Origin: Burkholderiales bacterium
Lineage (GTDB): Bacteria > Pseudomonadota > Gammaproteobacteria > Burkholderiales > Burkholderiaceae_C
Reading direction: 5' to 3'
NCBI GenBank assembly: GCA_016223165.1
Contig: JACRPO010000005.1
Span: 620,001 to 684,000 of the forward strand
Length of the DNA: 64,000 nucleotides
Of this stretch, positions 44,965-58,348 are shown one piece after another (position 1 is the stretch's first letter; each line of letters opens with the position of its first letter). Under the pieces are notes generated by a model, which had not been told where the DNA came from, ran no database searches, and saw only the letters and a program-made list of their open reading frames with translations. The position numbers and the translations under genes were made by a program.

Positions 44965-47172
44965 ATGGACCGCTTGACGCGAACGCCGCCTCGGGTGGCC
45001 GATGCCGCCGCGGGCATGGCGGCCGTCACCGCGCCGCGACGGCTGCAGCTCGAAGGCGGCCGGCCCTGGCCGCTCGGGGCCACGGTGGACGCCGCCGGCG
45101 TCAACTTCGCGGTCTTCTCGGCGCACGCCAGCCGCATCGAGCTGTGTCTGTTCGACGAGCACGGCGAGCAGGAGCTGGCGCGCCTGCCGCTGCCCGCGCG
45201 CAGCGGCGACGTCTGGCACGGTCACCTGCGCGGCGCCGGTGCCGGGCTCGTCTACGGCCTGCGCGCCAACGGCCACTGGCGGCCCGAGCATGGGCACCGC
45301 TTCAATTCGCACAAGCTGCTGCTCGACCCCTGGGCGCGCGAGATCGTCGCGCCGCCCGGCGGCTTCGACTGGCATCGCCCGCACCTGGGCGCCGACGCGC
45401 GCCACCCGACCTCACGCGACGAGCGCGACAACGCGCGCTGGGCGCACAAGGCGCGCGTCGCCGGCGACGGTGACGTGCAGGCCTGGCAACGCCCGGCGCA
45501 TGCGCTCGCCGATCTCGTGCTGTACGAGGTGCACGTGCGCGCCTTCACGCGAGCGCTGCCCGGCGTGCCCGAGGCCGAGCGCGGCACCTATGCGGGCCTG
45601 GCCAGCGACGCGGCGCTGGCGCACCTGCAACGACTGGGCGTGACGGCGGTCAGCCTGCTGCCGGTGCAGCACAAGCTCGACGAAGCGCGGCTGGCCGCGA
45701 TGGGCCTCGTCAACCACTGGGGCTACAACACGCTCGCCTACTTCGCGCCCGAGCCGCGCTATGCGGCGACGCCGCGGCCGCGCGAGGAGTTCCGCGCCAT
45801 GGTGCGGCGGCTGCACGCCGCCGGCATCGAGGTGGTGATCGACGTCGTCTTCAACCACACCGCCGAGGGCGACGAGCACGGCCCCACGCTCTCCTGGCGC
45901 GGCCTCGACAACGCGAGCTGGTATCGCCTGCCGCCCAACCACCGCGCCGGCTACGAGAACTGGAGCGGCTGCGGCAACACGCTCGCGATGCAGCATCCGC
46001 GCGTACTGCAATTCGTGATGGACAGCCTGCGCTACTGGGTGCAGCAGATGGGCGTGGACGGCTTCCGCTTCGACCTCGCGCCGGTGCTCGGCCGCGAGGC
46101 CGGCGCGTTCGATCGCGGCGCGGCCTTCTTCAAGGCCGTGGCGCAGGACCCGGTGCTGCAGGGCGTGAAGATGATCGCCGAGCCCTGGGACCTCGGCCCC
46201 GGCGGCTACCAGCTCGGCCACTTCCCGGACGGCTGGCTGGAGTGGAACGACCGCTTCCGCGACACCGCGCGCGCCTTCTGGCTCGGCGGCGACTGCACGC
46301 GCGGCGAGTTCGCGCGGCGCCTGGCCGGCTCGGCCGACCTGTACCAGGCGCGCCAGCGCCCGCCGCTGGAATCGGTGAACTACGTCGTCTCGCACGACGG
46401 CTTCTCTCTCGCCGACCTCGTCAGCTACGACCTGCGCCACAACGAGGCCAACGGCGAGGGCAACCGCGACGGCCATCCGCACAACTTGAGCTGGAACTGC
46501 GGCTTCGAGGGCCCGACCACCGATCCCGAGGTGCTCGAGCGGCGCGCGCGCCTGCAGCGCGCATTGCTGGCAGTGACGCTGCTCGCCCAGGGTACGCCGA
46601 TGCTCGCCGCCGGCTGCGAAATGGGCCACACGCAGCAGGGCAACAACAACCCCTACTGCCAGGACAACGCCCTCACCTGGCTCGACTGGTCGCGCGCCGA
46701 CGACGAGCTCGTCGACTACGTGGCGCACCTCGTCGCGCTGCGCAAACGCTTCCTGCCGCTCGGGCCGCGCTGGTACACCGGGCTCGTCGACGCGCGCGGT
46801 CGCCACGACCTCACCTGGATCCGGCGCACCGGAGAAGCCATGACGCCCGAGCACTGGAACAACCGCACCTCGCGCATCCTCGGCGCGCACATCGGCGCGC
46901 CGGGCCGCGGCAGCGCCGCGCTGCTCCTGCTGTTGAACGGGCGCGACATGGACATCGAGTTCGTGCTGCCGGCCGGCCGCTGGGTGGCGGAACTGGACAG
47001 CACCGACGCGCGCGGCCGCGTGGCGTGGCAAGGCCTGGGCGACGCGGCGCACGAGCACGAACACGAGCGGCACGCCGCCACGCCCTACCCCCTTCGTGCA
47101 CGCAGCGTCGTGCTGCTGCGCGAAGCCCCTGCCGACGAAACCGACGAAGCCGTTGGAGGGCCACGGCCATGA
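44965..47172 (+). CDS. glgX: Glycogen debranching enzyme GlgX
   Basis: The 735-residue GH13 (isoamylase-type) protein has an N-terminal CBM48 domain (WPLGATVDAAGVNFAVFSAHASRIELCLFDEHG). Its catalytic motifs are VIDVVFNHTAEG, DGFRFDLAPVLGR (nucleophile Asp), MIAEPWDLGPGGYQLG (acid Glu) and YVVSHDGFSLADLVSYDLRHNEANG. It hydrolyses alpha-1,6 bonds in limit dextrin left by GlgP. The N-terminal 20 residues are variable; ATG 44965 was taken as the first start in a well-formed frame. It overlaps malQ by 4 bp (ATGA). Confidence 0.97.
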   Translation: MDRLTRTPPRVADAAAGMAAVTAPRRLQLEGGRPWPLGATVDAAGVNFAVFSAHASRIELCLFDEHGEQELARLPLPARSGDVWHGHLRGAGAGLVYGLRANGHWRPEHGHRFNSHKLLLDPWAREIVAPPGGFDWHRPHLGADARHPTSRDERDNARWAHKARVAGDGDVQAWQRPAHALADLVLYEVHVRAFTRALPGVPEAERGTYAGLASDAALAHLQRLGVTAVSLLPVQHKLDEARLAAMGLVNHWGYNTLAYFAPEPRYAATPRPREEFRAMVRRLHAAGIEVVIDVVFNHTAEGDEHGPTLSWRGLDNASWYRLPPNHRAGYENWSGCGNTLAMQHPRVLQFVMDSLRYWVQQMGVDGFRFDLAPVLGREAGAFDRGAAFFKAVAQDPVLQGVKMIAEPWDLGPGGYQLGHFPDGWLEWNDRFRDTARAFWLGGDCTRGEFARRLAGSADLYQARQRPPLESVNYVVSHDGFSLADLVSYDLRHNEANGEGNRDGHPHNLSWNCGFEGPTTDPEVLERRARLQRALLAVTLLAQGTPMLAAGCEMGHTQQGNNNPYCQDNALTWLDWSRADDELVDYVAHLVALRKRFLPLGPRWYTGLVDARGRHDLTWIRRTGEAMTPEHWNNRTSRILGAHIGAPGRGSAALLLLLNGRDMDIEFVLPAGRWVAELDSTDARGRVAWQGLGDAAHEHEHERHAATPYPLRARSVVLLREAPADETDEAVGGPRP

Positions 47173-48680
47173 GATTGCCCCGCGCCAGTGGTGTCCTGCT
47201 TCATCCCACCTCGCTGCCCGGCCCGCACGGCTCGGGCGATCTCGGGCGCGAGGCCTATCACTTCGTCGACTGGCTCGTCGCGGCCGGGCAGCGGCTGTGG
47301 CAGGTGCTGCCGCTCACCGGCATCGGGCCCGGCCACTCGCCGTACATGAGCCATTCGGCGTTCGCCGGCAACCCGCTGCTCATCGACCTCGTCGACCTGC
47401 AGCACGAAGGCTGGCTGGACGAAGCCGACCTCGCGCCGGACTCCGCCTTCGAGGCCGGCCTCGAAGCGCGGCGGGTCAACTTCGCCGCCGTCGTGCCCTG
47501 GCGCATGCAGCGGCTGGCCCGCGCGGCCGAGCGCTTCGCGCAGCACGGCAGCGCCGAGCAGCGTGCCGCCTTCGAGCGCTTCCGCGCCGAGCACGCCGGC
47601 TGGCTCCCCGACCATTCGCTCTTCATGGCGCTAGGCGAGCGCCCGGGGTCGGACGGCGGACCCGACTGGCCGCGCTGGAAACCCGCGCTCGCCCGCCGCG
47701 AACCCGCGGCGATGGCCGCGGCGCGCGAGCGCCACGCCGCGCGCATCGCCTTCTGGGAGTTCTGCCAGTGGCGCTTCTTCCACCAATGGGCGGCGTTGAA
47801 GGCCTACGCCAACGGCAAGGGCGTGCGCATCTTCGGCGACGCGCCGATCTTCGTCGCCCACTCGAGCGCCGACGTCTGGGCGCATCCGCAGCTGTTCGAG
47901 CTCGACGCGAAGGGGCAGCCGACGGTCGTGGCCGGCGTTCCGCCCGACTACTTCAGCGCCACCGGGCAGCGCTGGGGCAACCCGCTGTACCGCTGGAGCG
48001 AGCACTCGAAGGACGGCTACGCGTGGTGGGTAGAGCGCGTGCGTTGCCTCTTCGAGCTCGTCGACATCGTGCGCATCGACCACTTCCGCGGCTTCGCCGG
48101 CTACTGGGAGATCCCGGCCGGCGAGCCGACGGCCATGCACGGGCGCTGGCTGCCGGGGCCAGGTGCCGCGCTCTTCGACGCCGTGTCCGCGGCGCTCGGG
48201 CCGCTGCCCATCGTCGCCGAGGACCTGGGCGTCATCACGCCGGACGTGCACGAGCTGCGCCGGCGCTTCGGCTTCCCGGGCATGTGCATCCTGCAGTTCG
48301 CCTTCGATTCCGACGCCGCCAACCCGTACCTGCCGCATCACCACGAGCGCGACCGCGTCGTCTACACCGGCACGCACGACAACAACACCACCGCGGGCTG
48401 GTGGGCCGAGGTGACCGATGCCGAGCGCCGCTTCGCGCGTGGCTACCTCAACACCGACGGGCACGACATGCCCTGGTCGCTGATCCGCGCCGCCATGGCG
48501 AGCGTCGCCGACACCTGCGTGCACCCGATGCAGGACGTGCTCAGCCTGCCGGCCTCGTGCCGCATGAACTACCCCGGTCGGTCGGAGGGCTGGTGGGAGT
48601 GGCGGCTGCAGTGGGAGCAGGTGCAGCCCTGGCATGCGCAGCGGCTGGCGGAGTTGGCGCGGCTCTACGGTCGCGTCTAG
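47169..48680 (+). CDS. malQ: 4-alpha-glucanotransferase (amylomaltase)
   Basis: The 503-residue GH77 enzyme starts RASGVLLHPTSLPGPHGSGDLG and has ADVWAHPQLFELDAKGQPTVVAGVPPDYFSATGQRWGNPLYRW, DIVRIDHFRGFAGYWEIPAG (nucleophile Asp), IVAEDLGVITPDV (acid Glu) and VYTGTHDNNTTAGWW. It moves glucan segments between maltodextrins and releases glucose, recycling short chains from GlgP/GlgX action. The ATG overlaps the glgX stop, so the two are translationally coupled. A convergent gene on the minus strand ends 94 bp further on. Confidence 0.97.
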   Translation: MRLPRASGVLLHPTSLPGPHGSGDLGREAYHFVDWLVAAGQRLWQVLPLTGIGPGHSPYMSHSAFAGNPLLIDLVDLQHEGWLDEADLAPDSAFEAGLEARRVNFAAVVPWRMQRLARAAERFAQHGSAEQRAAFERFRAEHAGWLPDHSLFMALGERPGSDGGPDWPRWKPALARREPAAMAAARERHAARIAFWEFCQWRFFHQWAALKAYANGKGVRIFGDAPIFVAHSSADVWAHPQLFELDAKGQPTVVAGVPPDYFSATGQRWGNPLYRWSEHSKDGYAWWVERVRCLFELVDIVRIDHFRGFAGYWEIPAGEPTAMHGRWLPGPGAALFDAVSAALGPLPIVAEDLGVITPDVHELRRRFGFPGMCILQFAFDSDAANPYLPHHHERDRVVYTGTHDNNTTAGWWAEVTDAERRFARGYLNTDGHDMPWSLIRAAMASVADTCVHPMQDVLSLPASCRMNYPGRSEGWWEWRLQWEQVQPWHAQRLAELARLYGRV

Positions 48681-48774
48681 GCGCGTCCAGGCACGTCTCC
48701 GCGCTGCCCCGGGCGCCGGTCGATGGCCACCGCAGTGCCCTGAACCGCGGCGCCTGCCGGTGACGCCCGCCGCC

Positions 48775-49989
48775 TCACCACGGATCGCCAGGCCCTACAC
48801 CCTGCCCCTGCACCGCGCGCTGCACGGCACGTCGCGCGAGCAGAAAGGTCGCTGCATTCCAGCTCTGCCCGGCCATGCCCATGGGCTCGAGCGTGCGGCC
48901 GTGGAACCACTCGGTGAAGCGCCAGTCGCCCGCCGCATTGGCCTCGGCCAGGGCGGCCAGGCCGGCCTGCGCTTGCGCCTGCAGCCCCAGGCGCGCCAGC
49001 ACGAGCACCCAGAAGCCGCCGACGAACGGCCACAGGCCGCCGTTGTGGTACTGGTGAACGCGGTTCTGGCGATGGCGAGCCATGTACGGCCGCCACAATT
49101 CGTGCTGGCGCGACAGCGGGTGCAGCACGACGCGCACCGGCCAGGGCTCGTGCGCCTCGGCCGCGGCGATGCGGTGCACGATGCGCCGCCCCGCGGTGTC
49201 CGAGGCCAGCCCGCACAGCACGGCGAGCAGGTTGCCGAAGACATCGCCTTCGTCGCCGGCAACCGCGAAGTTGATGAAGCTCAGATAGAGCCCCGGGTCG
49301 CGCCGGCCGCGCCGCGCATAGTGCTGCAGCAGGCGCGCGCGGTGGTACTCGGGCAGGTCGCGCTGGAACGGATTGAACAGGTGATTGAAGTGGTGCTGCG
49401 TCACCTCGGCACCCTCGAGCGCGAAGCGCCGCTTGACGTCGAACCACAGCGCATTGCTGTACAGCACGTAGCCCGAGCGCGGCATGATGTCGGCCCAGTC
49501 GCTCGCCTCGTTCTGCTGCAGCAGGCCGAAGTGCGGGTGTTCCTGCGCATGCAGCCAGCCGAGCGCGCGCGTCACCGGGGCCTGCCATCGGTCCGGCGGC
49601 ACGCGACCCTGCCGGCGCAGGTGGTGCACGGCGATCAGCCACCACAGCGTCGCGTCGATGCAGCCGAGGTACCAGAAGTCGGCGTCGCGCCGCTCGGGGT
49701 CGACGTACTTCGGGATCTGGCCGTTGGCCGCCTGCTGCTCGGCCAGCGAGTCCAGGCTCGCGATGGCGCCGCGCTCGAGCAGCGCGTCGCCGCTGTCGCA
49801 CATGGCGAGCGCGCAGATGGCCGCGTCGCGCCCGAAGATGCGCGTGTAGCGCCGCGCCATCGCGGCTTCGGTCGGGCGGGCCGCGAGGATGCCCCCGGGC
49901 ACGAGGTTGGCGCGCAGCAACTCGTGCGCCGCCACAGCGCAGGCCTCGACGAGGTCCGGCGCCGGCGTGGCGCCCTGGGGTGCGGTCAT
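48775..49989 (-). CDS. (alpha/alpha)6-barrel glycosidase, amylo-alpha-1,6-glucosidase/GH63-GH100-like
   Basis: The 404-residue protein has motifs RYTRIFGRDAAICALAMCDSGD, DFWYLGCIDATLWWLIAVHH, DWADIMPRSGYVLYSNALWF and QYHNGGLWPFVGGFWVLVLA. These resemble the catalytic cores of GH63, GH100 and bacterial glycogen debranching-type glucosidases. Acidic residues in SDWADIM and near the QYHNGG segment are candidate catalytic groups. It is cytoplasmic (no signal peptide) and its place between malQ and treZ suggests an alpha-glucoside or glucan substrate. I cannot assign it to one family by eye. ATG 49989 (MTAPQGATPAPDL) is preferred over an Arg-rich 35-residue upstream extension. Confidence 0.75.
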   Translation of the reverse strand: MTAPQGATPAPDLVEACAVAAHELLRANLVPGGILAARPTEAAMARRYTRIFGRDAAICALAMCDSGDALLERGAIASLDSLAEQQAANGQIPKYVDPERRDADFWYLGCIDATLWWLIAVHHLRRQGRVPPDRWQAPVTRALGWLHAQEHPHFGLLQQNEASDWADIMPRSGYVLYSNALWFDVKRRFALEGAEVTQHHFNHLFNPFQRDLPEYHRARLLQHYARRGRRDPGLYLSFINFAVAGDEGDVFGNLLAVLCGLASDTAGRRIVHRIAAAEAHEPWPVRVVLHPLSRQHELWRPYMARHRQNRVHQYHNGGLWPFVGGFWVLVLARLGLQAQAQAGLAALAEANAAGDWRFTEWFHGRTLEPMGMAGQSWNAATFLLARRAVQRAVQGQGVGPGDPW

Positions 49990-50100
49990 CGTCTGTCGGC
50001 GACAGCGCGACAGAGCGCCGCGGCCGGAGATTCTCGCAGCAACGTCGCCGGCGGCAGCACGCACCTGCGTCGGCGCGGCCCCATGGCACCTCATGCCACC

Positions 50101-52050
50101 TCATGCCGCTTCGACTGACCAATGCACGGACCAGGGCGGCAACCTGTCGGCCGCGCCCGCGCTGCTGAAGACGACCCGCCCGGGCAGCGCCGACCGATGC
50201 GAAGGTGTGCCGGGATCGGGCGCCAGGCGCGCCAGCAAATGCCAGCGGCACCGCCCGCCGAGCGGCCAGGTCACCCGCAATGTGCCCGGCTCGGGGGTCG
50301 ACCAGGTGCCACTGGCCGCCCCTGCCAGCCGCGGCACCAGCTCGCTGGCCCGGCAACGAAGCAGCGCGCGGCAGCGGGCCAGCGCGTGCGCGTGGGCGCC
50401 GCGCTCGCACTCGCTCCAGTCGAGCCGGCTGCGCGCGAACGTGCCCGGCGCATTGGGATCGGGAATGCGTTCGCGCAGCGCCGGGTCGGCGAATGGCGCG
50501 AAGCGGCCGAACTCGCCACGCCGGCCGGCGGTGACGGCGCGCCCGAGTTCGTCGTCGAAGTCGCAGAAGTAGAGGAAAGGCGACGAGGCCGCGAACTCCT
50601 CGCCCATGAACAACATGGGCGGCGCGGGCGCGAGCAGCACGATCGCCTGCAAGGCGCGCAAGGCGGCGCCGCGGCCGGCCTCGTCGGCCAGCGTGCCGAG
50701 GCGCTCGCCGAAGGCACGATTGCCGACTTGGTCGTGCGTCTGCAGTGCGTTGACGAAGGCCAGCGGCGGCAACTGCGCCGAGGGCGTGCCGCGCGCGCGG
50801 CCGCCACTGAAGCGGGAGGCCTCGCCCTGGTAGGCGAAGCCCTCGGCGAGCGCACGGCCGAGGTGGGCCAGGGCCGCCTCGGCGACGTGTGCAGCGCCTG
50901 CGTCGCCGCAGGCACCCTCGTCACGGCGCGACACGGGGCGGCTCGAGGGGCGGCTCGTGGTGCTTGCGCCATCGGCCACGCCGTGAGGGTGCGCGTAGTC
51001 CGCGTAGTAGCCGTCCGTCTCGCCCGTCACGAGCACATGCGCGGCGTGGTGCAGGTCGTCGTTCCACTGCGCGTCGGCCAGCCGCGCGCGGCCGTCGCCT
51101 GCGCGTTGCAGCCGTGCCGCATCGTTGGCGTGGTTCTCCAGCACGAGATGCACCTCGCGCATTTGCCACCCCTTGCGCCCCGGCCCGGCGCGCAGGCGCA
51201 GCGCCAGTTCGTCGGCGAAGTGCAGCGCCGATCGGTCGTGCATCGCGTGCACCGCATCGACGCGCAGGCCGTCGAGGTGGAATTCCTCGACCCAGTAGAG
51301 CGCGTTGTGCACGAAGAAGTCGCGCACGGCGCGGCTGCCGTCGCCGTCGAAGTTGATCGCCGGCCCCCAGGGCGTGGCGAGCGACGGATGGAAGAACGGC
51401 CGCGCATAGGCGTGCAGGTAGTTGCCGTCCGGTCCGAAGTGGTTGTACACGACATCGAGCAGCACCATCAGCCCACGTGCATGCGCCGCGGCGACGAGCC
51501 CCTTCAGGTCCTCGGGCGCGCCGTAGGCCGCATGCGGCGCATAGAGCAGCACGCCGTCGTAGCCCCAGCCGCGCCGGCCGGAGAACGCGGCCACGGGCAT
51601 GAGCTCGATCGCCGTCACGCCGAGCGCCACCAGGTCGTCCAGCCGCCCGATGGCCGCGGCGAAGGTCCCCTCGCGCGTGAAGCAGCCCACGTGCAGCTCG
51701 TACAGCACGGCCTCGTGCCACGGCCTTCCGCACCAGGCGCCGTCGGTCCAGTGAAACGCCCGCGGGTCCACGAGCGCGCTCGCCGCGTGCACGCCTTCGG
51801 GGTTGCAGCGCGAAGCCGGGTCCGGAACCACGAGCGCGCCATCGATGCGGAAGGCATAGCGCAGGCCCGCCGCCGCGTGCGCGAGATCGCACACGAACCA
51901 GCCGTCGCCGGCTTCGCCGACCTCGCGGGAACGCTGCATCGGGTGCGCACCGCCCACGGCGGGGCACAGCAACTCCACGCACGCCGCGCCCGGCGCGTAG
52001 AGGCGGAACCGGGCGCCGCCTCCGGGCTGGACGTCCGCGCCGAAAGGCAT
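50101..52050 (-). CDS. treZ: Maltooligosyl-trehalose trehalohydrolase
   Basis: The 649-residue GH13 enzyme has an N-terminal CBM48-like domain, VLYELHVGCFTREGTFAAAIGRLDDL, DVVYNHFGPDGNYL, DGLRVDAVHAMHD (nucleophile), LVLENHAND (acid) and LQTHDQVGNRAFGE. The late FMGEEFAASSPFLYFCDFDDELG segment is characteristic of TreZ. It cuts trehalose from maltooligosyl-trehalose made by TreY. No treY gene is present in this window. A hydrophilic insertion with Ser/Arg repeats (STTSRPSSRPVSRRDEG) lies between strands, longer than usual. ATG 52050 fits the family start; TTG 52068 is less likely. Confidence 0.93.
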   Translation of the reverse strand: MPFGADVQPGGGARFRLYAPGAACVELLCPAVGGAHPMQRSREVGEAGDGWFVCDLAHAAAGLRYAFRIDGALVVPDPASRCNPEGVHAASALVDPRAFHWTDGAWCGRPWHEAVLYELHVGCFTREGTFAAAIGRLDDLVALGVTAIELMPVAAFSGRRGWGYDGVLLYAPHAAYGAPEDLKGLVAAAHARGLMVLLDVVYNHFGPDGNYLHAYARPFFHPSLATPWGPAINFDGDGSRAVRDFFVHNALYWVEEFHLDGLRVDAVHAMHDRSALHFADELALRLRAGPGRKGWQMREVHLVLENHANDAARLQRAGDGRARLADAQWNDDLHHAAHVLVTGETDGYYADYAHPHGVADGASTTSRPSSRPVSRRDEGACGDAGAAHVAEAALAHLGRALAEGFAYQGEASRFSGGRARGTPSAQLPPLAFVNALQTHDQVGNRAFGERLGTLADEAGRGAALRALQAIVLLAPAPPMLFMGEEFAASSPFLYFCDFDDELGRAVTAGRRGEFGRFAPFADPALRERIPDPNAPGTFARSRLDWSECERGAHAHALARCRALLRCRASELVPRLAGAASGTWSTPEPGTLRVTWPLGGRCRWHLLARLAPDPGTPSHRSALPGRVVFSSAGAADRLPPWSVHWSVEAA

Positions 52051-52134
52051 GTCGTGCGCGCGCCTCAAGCGGGCCGCCTCGTGTGCGCGAAAGGCACTGG
52101 GAATCGGATCCTGGATCCCGGATCCCGGACCCCG

Positions 52135-52830
52135 TCAGCGCGGCCGGTCGGACGGTGCGTCGTCGCCTTCGCGCGGGAACCAACGCTCGATCAGCGCCGC
52201 GGCGCGGTCGCGCCCCCCGAGCCCGAACGACAGCGCGAGGCCGACCACGACGCCGCCGAGCAGGATGAGGAAGGTCTTCTGGATGAGCCCGCCGCCGATC
52301 TCGAGGTGGTCGATCGCCAGCAGCACGACGAAGGCCATGATGCCGTACTGCATCAGGCGGCCGAGCAGCTCGCCGTCGGAGATGCCGGCGCTGCGGCAGT
52401 AGCCGGCCACCGCGTTGCCGGCGAATCCGGCGAAGTAGCTGCCGAAGACGAGCACCAGCATCGCCACGAGCAGCTTGGGCACGAACAGCAGCACCTTGCC
52501 GAGCAGGTCGGTCACCTGCACGAGGCCCAGGCTGTTGAAGGCGATGATCAGCGACGCCAGGATGACGAGCAGGTAGGCCACCGAGCCGAAGACGTCGGTC
52601 CCGTCCTTCTCCGTGCCGCCTTGCTGCAGGAAGGCATCGATGCCCGCGCGTTCGGTGAGCACGTGGAAGTTCAGCGCCCGCAGCGACTTGACGACGCTGA
52701 AGCGGAAGGCCTTGGCCACCAGCCAGCCGACCACCAGCACGACCAGGGCCATGCCCAGGCGCGGCAGGAAGGCGCCGACCTGGTTCATCAGCGCGCGCAG
52801 CGAGTCGAGCACGACGTCGAGTTCTTGCAT
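52135..52830 (-). CDS. Small-conductance channel-like membrane protein (conserved TM-helix repeats)
   Basis: The 231-residue protein has about five hydrophobic helices: LGMALVVLVVGWLVAKAFRF, VFGSVAYLLVILASLIIAFNSLGL, VLLFVPKLLVAMLVLVFGSYF, MQYGIMAFVVLLAI and FLILLGGVVVGLALSFGLGGRD. The repeated pattern LP.L..A..VLV.G...A matches the TM_helix repeat found in MscS-related proteins, but no MscS beta domain is present. It lies 18 bp after the trehalose synthase/maltokinase gene and 84 bp before treZ on the same strand. A role in osmotic balance fits the trehalose neighbours, by inference. Confidence 0.82.
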   Translation of the reverse strand: MQELDVVLDSLRALMNQVGAFLPRLGMALVVLVVGWLVAKAFRFSVVKSLRALNFHVLTERAGIDAFLQQGGTEKDGTDVFGSVAYLLVILASLIIAFNSLGLVQVTDLLGKVLLFVPKLLVAMLVLVFGSYFAGFAGNAVAGYCRSAGISDGELLGRLMQYGIMAFVVLLAIDHLEIGGGLIQKTFLILLGGVVVGLALSFGLGGRDRAAALIERWFPREGDDAPSDRPR

Positions 52831-52848
52831 GTCAGTCTCCCAGGCGGA

Positions 52849-56253
<3,405 letters not shown>

Positions 56254-56317
56254 GCGGCTCTTTCGGAAGGTTCGGAAGGTGGGTGCACCGAGGGATCAGC
56301 GGGGGAAGCCGGGGGAG

Positions 56318-58348
56318 TCAGAGGAAGTAGTCGAAGTCGCTCTCGCGGCGCAGGCGCGAGCGCAGCTGCATCACGTGCGCGGGGCTGCGCTGCGGATCCA
56401 GGCTGACGTAGTTGCGCGCACCTTGCCACAGGAAGTGCGAGCCGGTGAGCAGGTCGTGCATCTGGTAGGCCTGGTTCGCCTCGAGGCCGAGGGCGGCGAG
56501 GTCCAGCGTCAGCCAGCCGCTTTGCAGGTGGTGCGGGTCGAGGTTGACGACGCAGACGACGATGTTCGAGCGGTCCGGCGTCGACTTGGCGTAGGCGATC
56601 ATCTGGTCGTTGTCGATGTCGATGAAGCGCAGGCCGGCATCGCTTTGCAGCGCGGCGTTGTCGCGGCGCGCGCGGTTGAGCACGCCGATGTAGGCGGCCA
56701 GCGACGCCGGGTCGTCGCGGTTCCAGGCCCGCAGCTCGTACTTCTCGCTGTCCTGGTACTCCTCGCCGCCGGCGCGCAGCGCGCGCGCCTCGAGCAGCTC
56801 GAAGGCGGGGCCGTAGATGCCGTAGTTGGCCGCCAGCGTGGCCGCGAGCGCGACCCGCGACATGAAGACCGCGCGCCCGCCCCACTGCAGCGCCGCGGGC
56901 AGGATGTCCGGCGTGTTCGGCCAGGCGTTCGGCCGGAAGTACTCGCGCCCCGGGCCGCGCGTGAGCTCGGTGAAGTAGTCGGTGAGCTCCTGCTTGGTGT
57001 TGCGCCAGGTGAAGTAGGTGTACGACTGGCTGAAGCCGACCTTGGCCAGGCGGTGCATCACCTTCGGCCGCGTGAAGGCCTCGGAAAGGAAGATCACCTC
57101 CGGGTGCTTCTCGCGCACCTGCGCGATCACCCATTCCCAGAAGCCGAAGGCCTTCGTGTGCGGGTTGTCGACGCGGAACATGCTCACGCCCTGCGCGATC
57201 CAGAACTCGAAGATGCCGGCCAGCGCCCGCCAGAGGTTGGGCCAGTCGTTGCTCTCGAAGTCGAAGGGGTAGATGTCCTCGTACTTCTTGGGCGGGTTTT
57301 CGGCGTACTGGATGCTGCCGTCGACGCGCCGCCTGAACCACTCCGGGTGCTCGCGCACCCAGGGGTGGTCGGGCGCGCACTGGAAGGCAATGTCCATCGC
57401 GATCTCGATGCCGTGCTCGTCGGCGCGCCGCACGAGGCGGCGGAATTCCTCGAGCGTGCCGAGCTGCGGCAGCAGCGCATCGTGGCCGCCCTCTTCGGCG
57501 CCGATGGCCCAGGGGCTGCCGTGGTCGGCCGGGCCGGGGTCGCGCGTGTTGTTGCGCCCCTTGCGCTGCACGCGCCCGATCGGGTGGATGGGCGGGAAGT
57601 AGAGCACGTCGAAGCCCATGCGCTGCACGTAGGGCAGCCAGGCCTCGCAATCGGCGAAGGTGCCGTGGCGCACGCCGTCACCGGCGGCAGAGCGCGGGAA
57701 GAACTCGTACCAGCTCGAGAACTGCGCCCGCCGGCGCTCCACCGTCACCTTGGCCGTGATGCCGAAGGTGAGCGAATGGCGCAGGTCGGGCTGGCGGCGG
57801 GCGATGGCGGCGCGCGCCTCGTCCAGGCCGATGCGGCGCAGCTCGTCGGGCGCCGCGCCGGCGCTGGCCGCGCCCGCGAGGTCCTGCGCCCAGGCGCGCA
57901 GCAGCGCCGCGTCGCCGCCGAGCTCGGCGCGCTGCGCCGCCTCCTCGATGAGGAGCGCGCCGGTGCGTGCCGCGACGCGCAGGTCCTCGGCCTCGAGGCG
58001 GCGCTGGAAGTCGTGCCGCCAGGACAGGAACGGGTCGACCCAGGCGCGCACGGTGTACTGCCAGGTGCCCAGCGCGTCGATGACGAAGGCGGCGCTCCAG
58101 CGGTCGTTGCCGAGCGGCTGCATCGGCGCGCTCTGCCAGCCGGCGCTGCGCGCGTGGCGCCACAGCAGGCTGCAGGCAACGACGTCGTGTCCGTCGCCGA
58201 AGCAGTCGGCCTGGACCTCGATGCTGTCGCCCAGCACGCGCTTGATCGGGAAGCGCCCGCCGTCGACGAGCGGTGTGACGTGCTCGATGACGACCCGGAT
58301 GCGGCCGTCGGCCAGCTCGACCGGCGCCACCTCGGGCGCGGCACTCAC
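56318..58348 (-). CDS. glgE: Alpha-1,4-glucan:maltose-1-phosphate maltosyltransferase
   Basis: The 676-residue GH13_3 enzyme has [69 protein letters not shown] (nucleophile Asp), [31 protein letters not shown] (acid Glu) and [12 protein letters not shown], all typical of GlgE. It transfers maltose from maltose-1-phosphate onto alpha-1,4-glucan. Start is GTG 58348, overlapping the glgB stop by 4 bp. With TreS-Mak downstream and GlgB upstream it completes the trehalose-to-glucan route in one operon. Confidence 0.97.
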   Translation of the reverse strand: MSAAPEVAPVELADGRIRVVIEHVTPLVDGGRFPIKRVLGDSIEVQADCFGDGHDVVACSLLWRHARSAGWQSAPMQPLGNDRWSAAFVIDALGTWQYTVRAWVDPFLSWRHDFQRRLEAEDLRVAARTGALLIEEAAQRAELGGDAALLRAWAQDLAGAASAGAAPDELRRIGLDEARAAIARRQPDLRHSLTFGITAKVTVERRRAQFSSWYEFFPRSAAGDGVRHGTFADCEAWLPYVQRMGFDVLYFPPIHPIGRVQRKGRNNTRDPGPADHGSPWAIGAEEGGHDALLPQLGTLEEFRRLVRRADEHGIEIAMDIAFQCAPDHPWVREHPEWFRRRVDGSIQYAENPPKKYEDIYPFDFESNDWPNLWRALAGIFEFWIAQGVSMFRVDNPHTKAFGFWEWVIAQVREKHPEVIFLSEAFTRPKVMHRLAKVGFSQSYTYFTWRNTKQELTDYFTELTRGPGREYFRPNAWPNTPDILPAALQWGGRAVFMSRVALAATLAANYGIYGPAFELLEARALRAGGEEYQDSEKYELRAWNRDDPASLAAYIGVLNRARRDNAALQSDAGLRFIDIDNDQMIAYAKSTPDRSNIVVCVVNLDPHHLQSGWLTLDLAALGLEANQAYQMHDLLTGSHFLWQGARNYVSLDPQRSPAHVMQLRSRLRRESDFDYFL

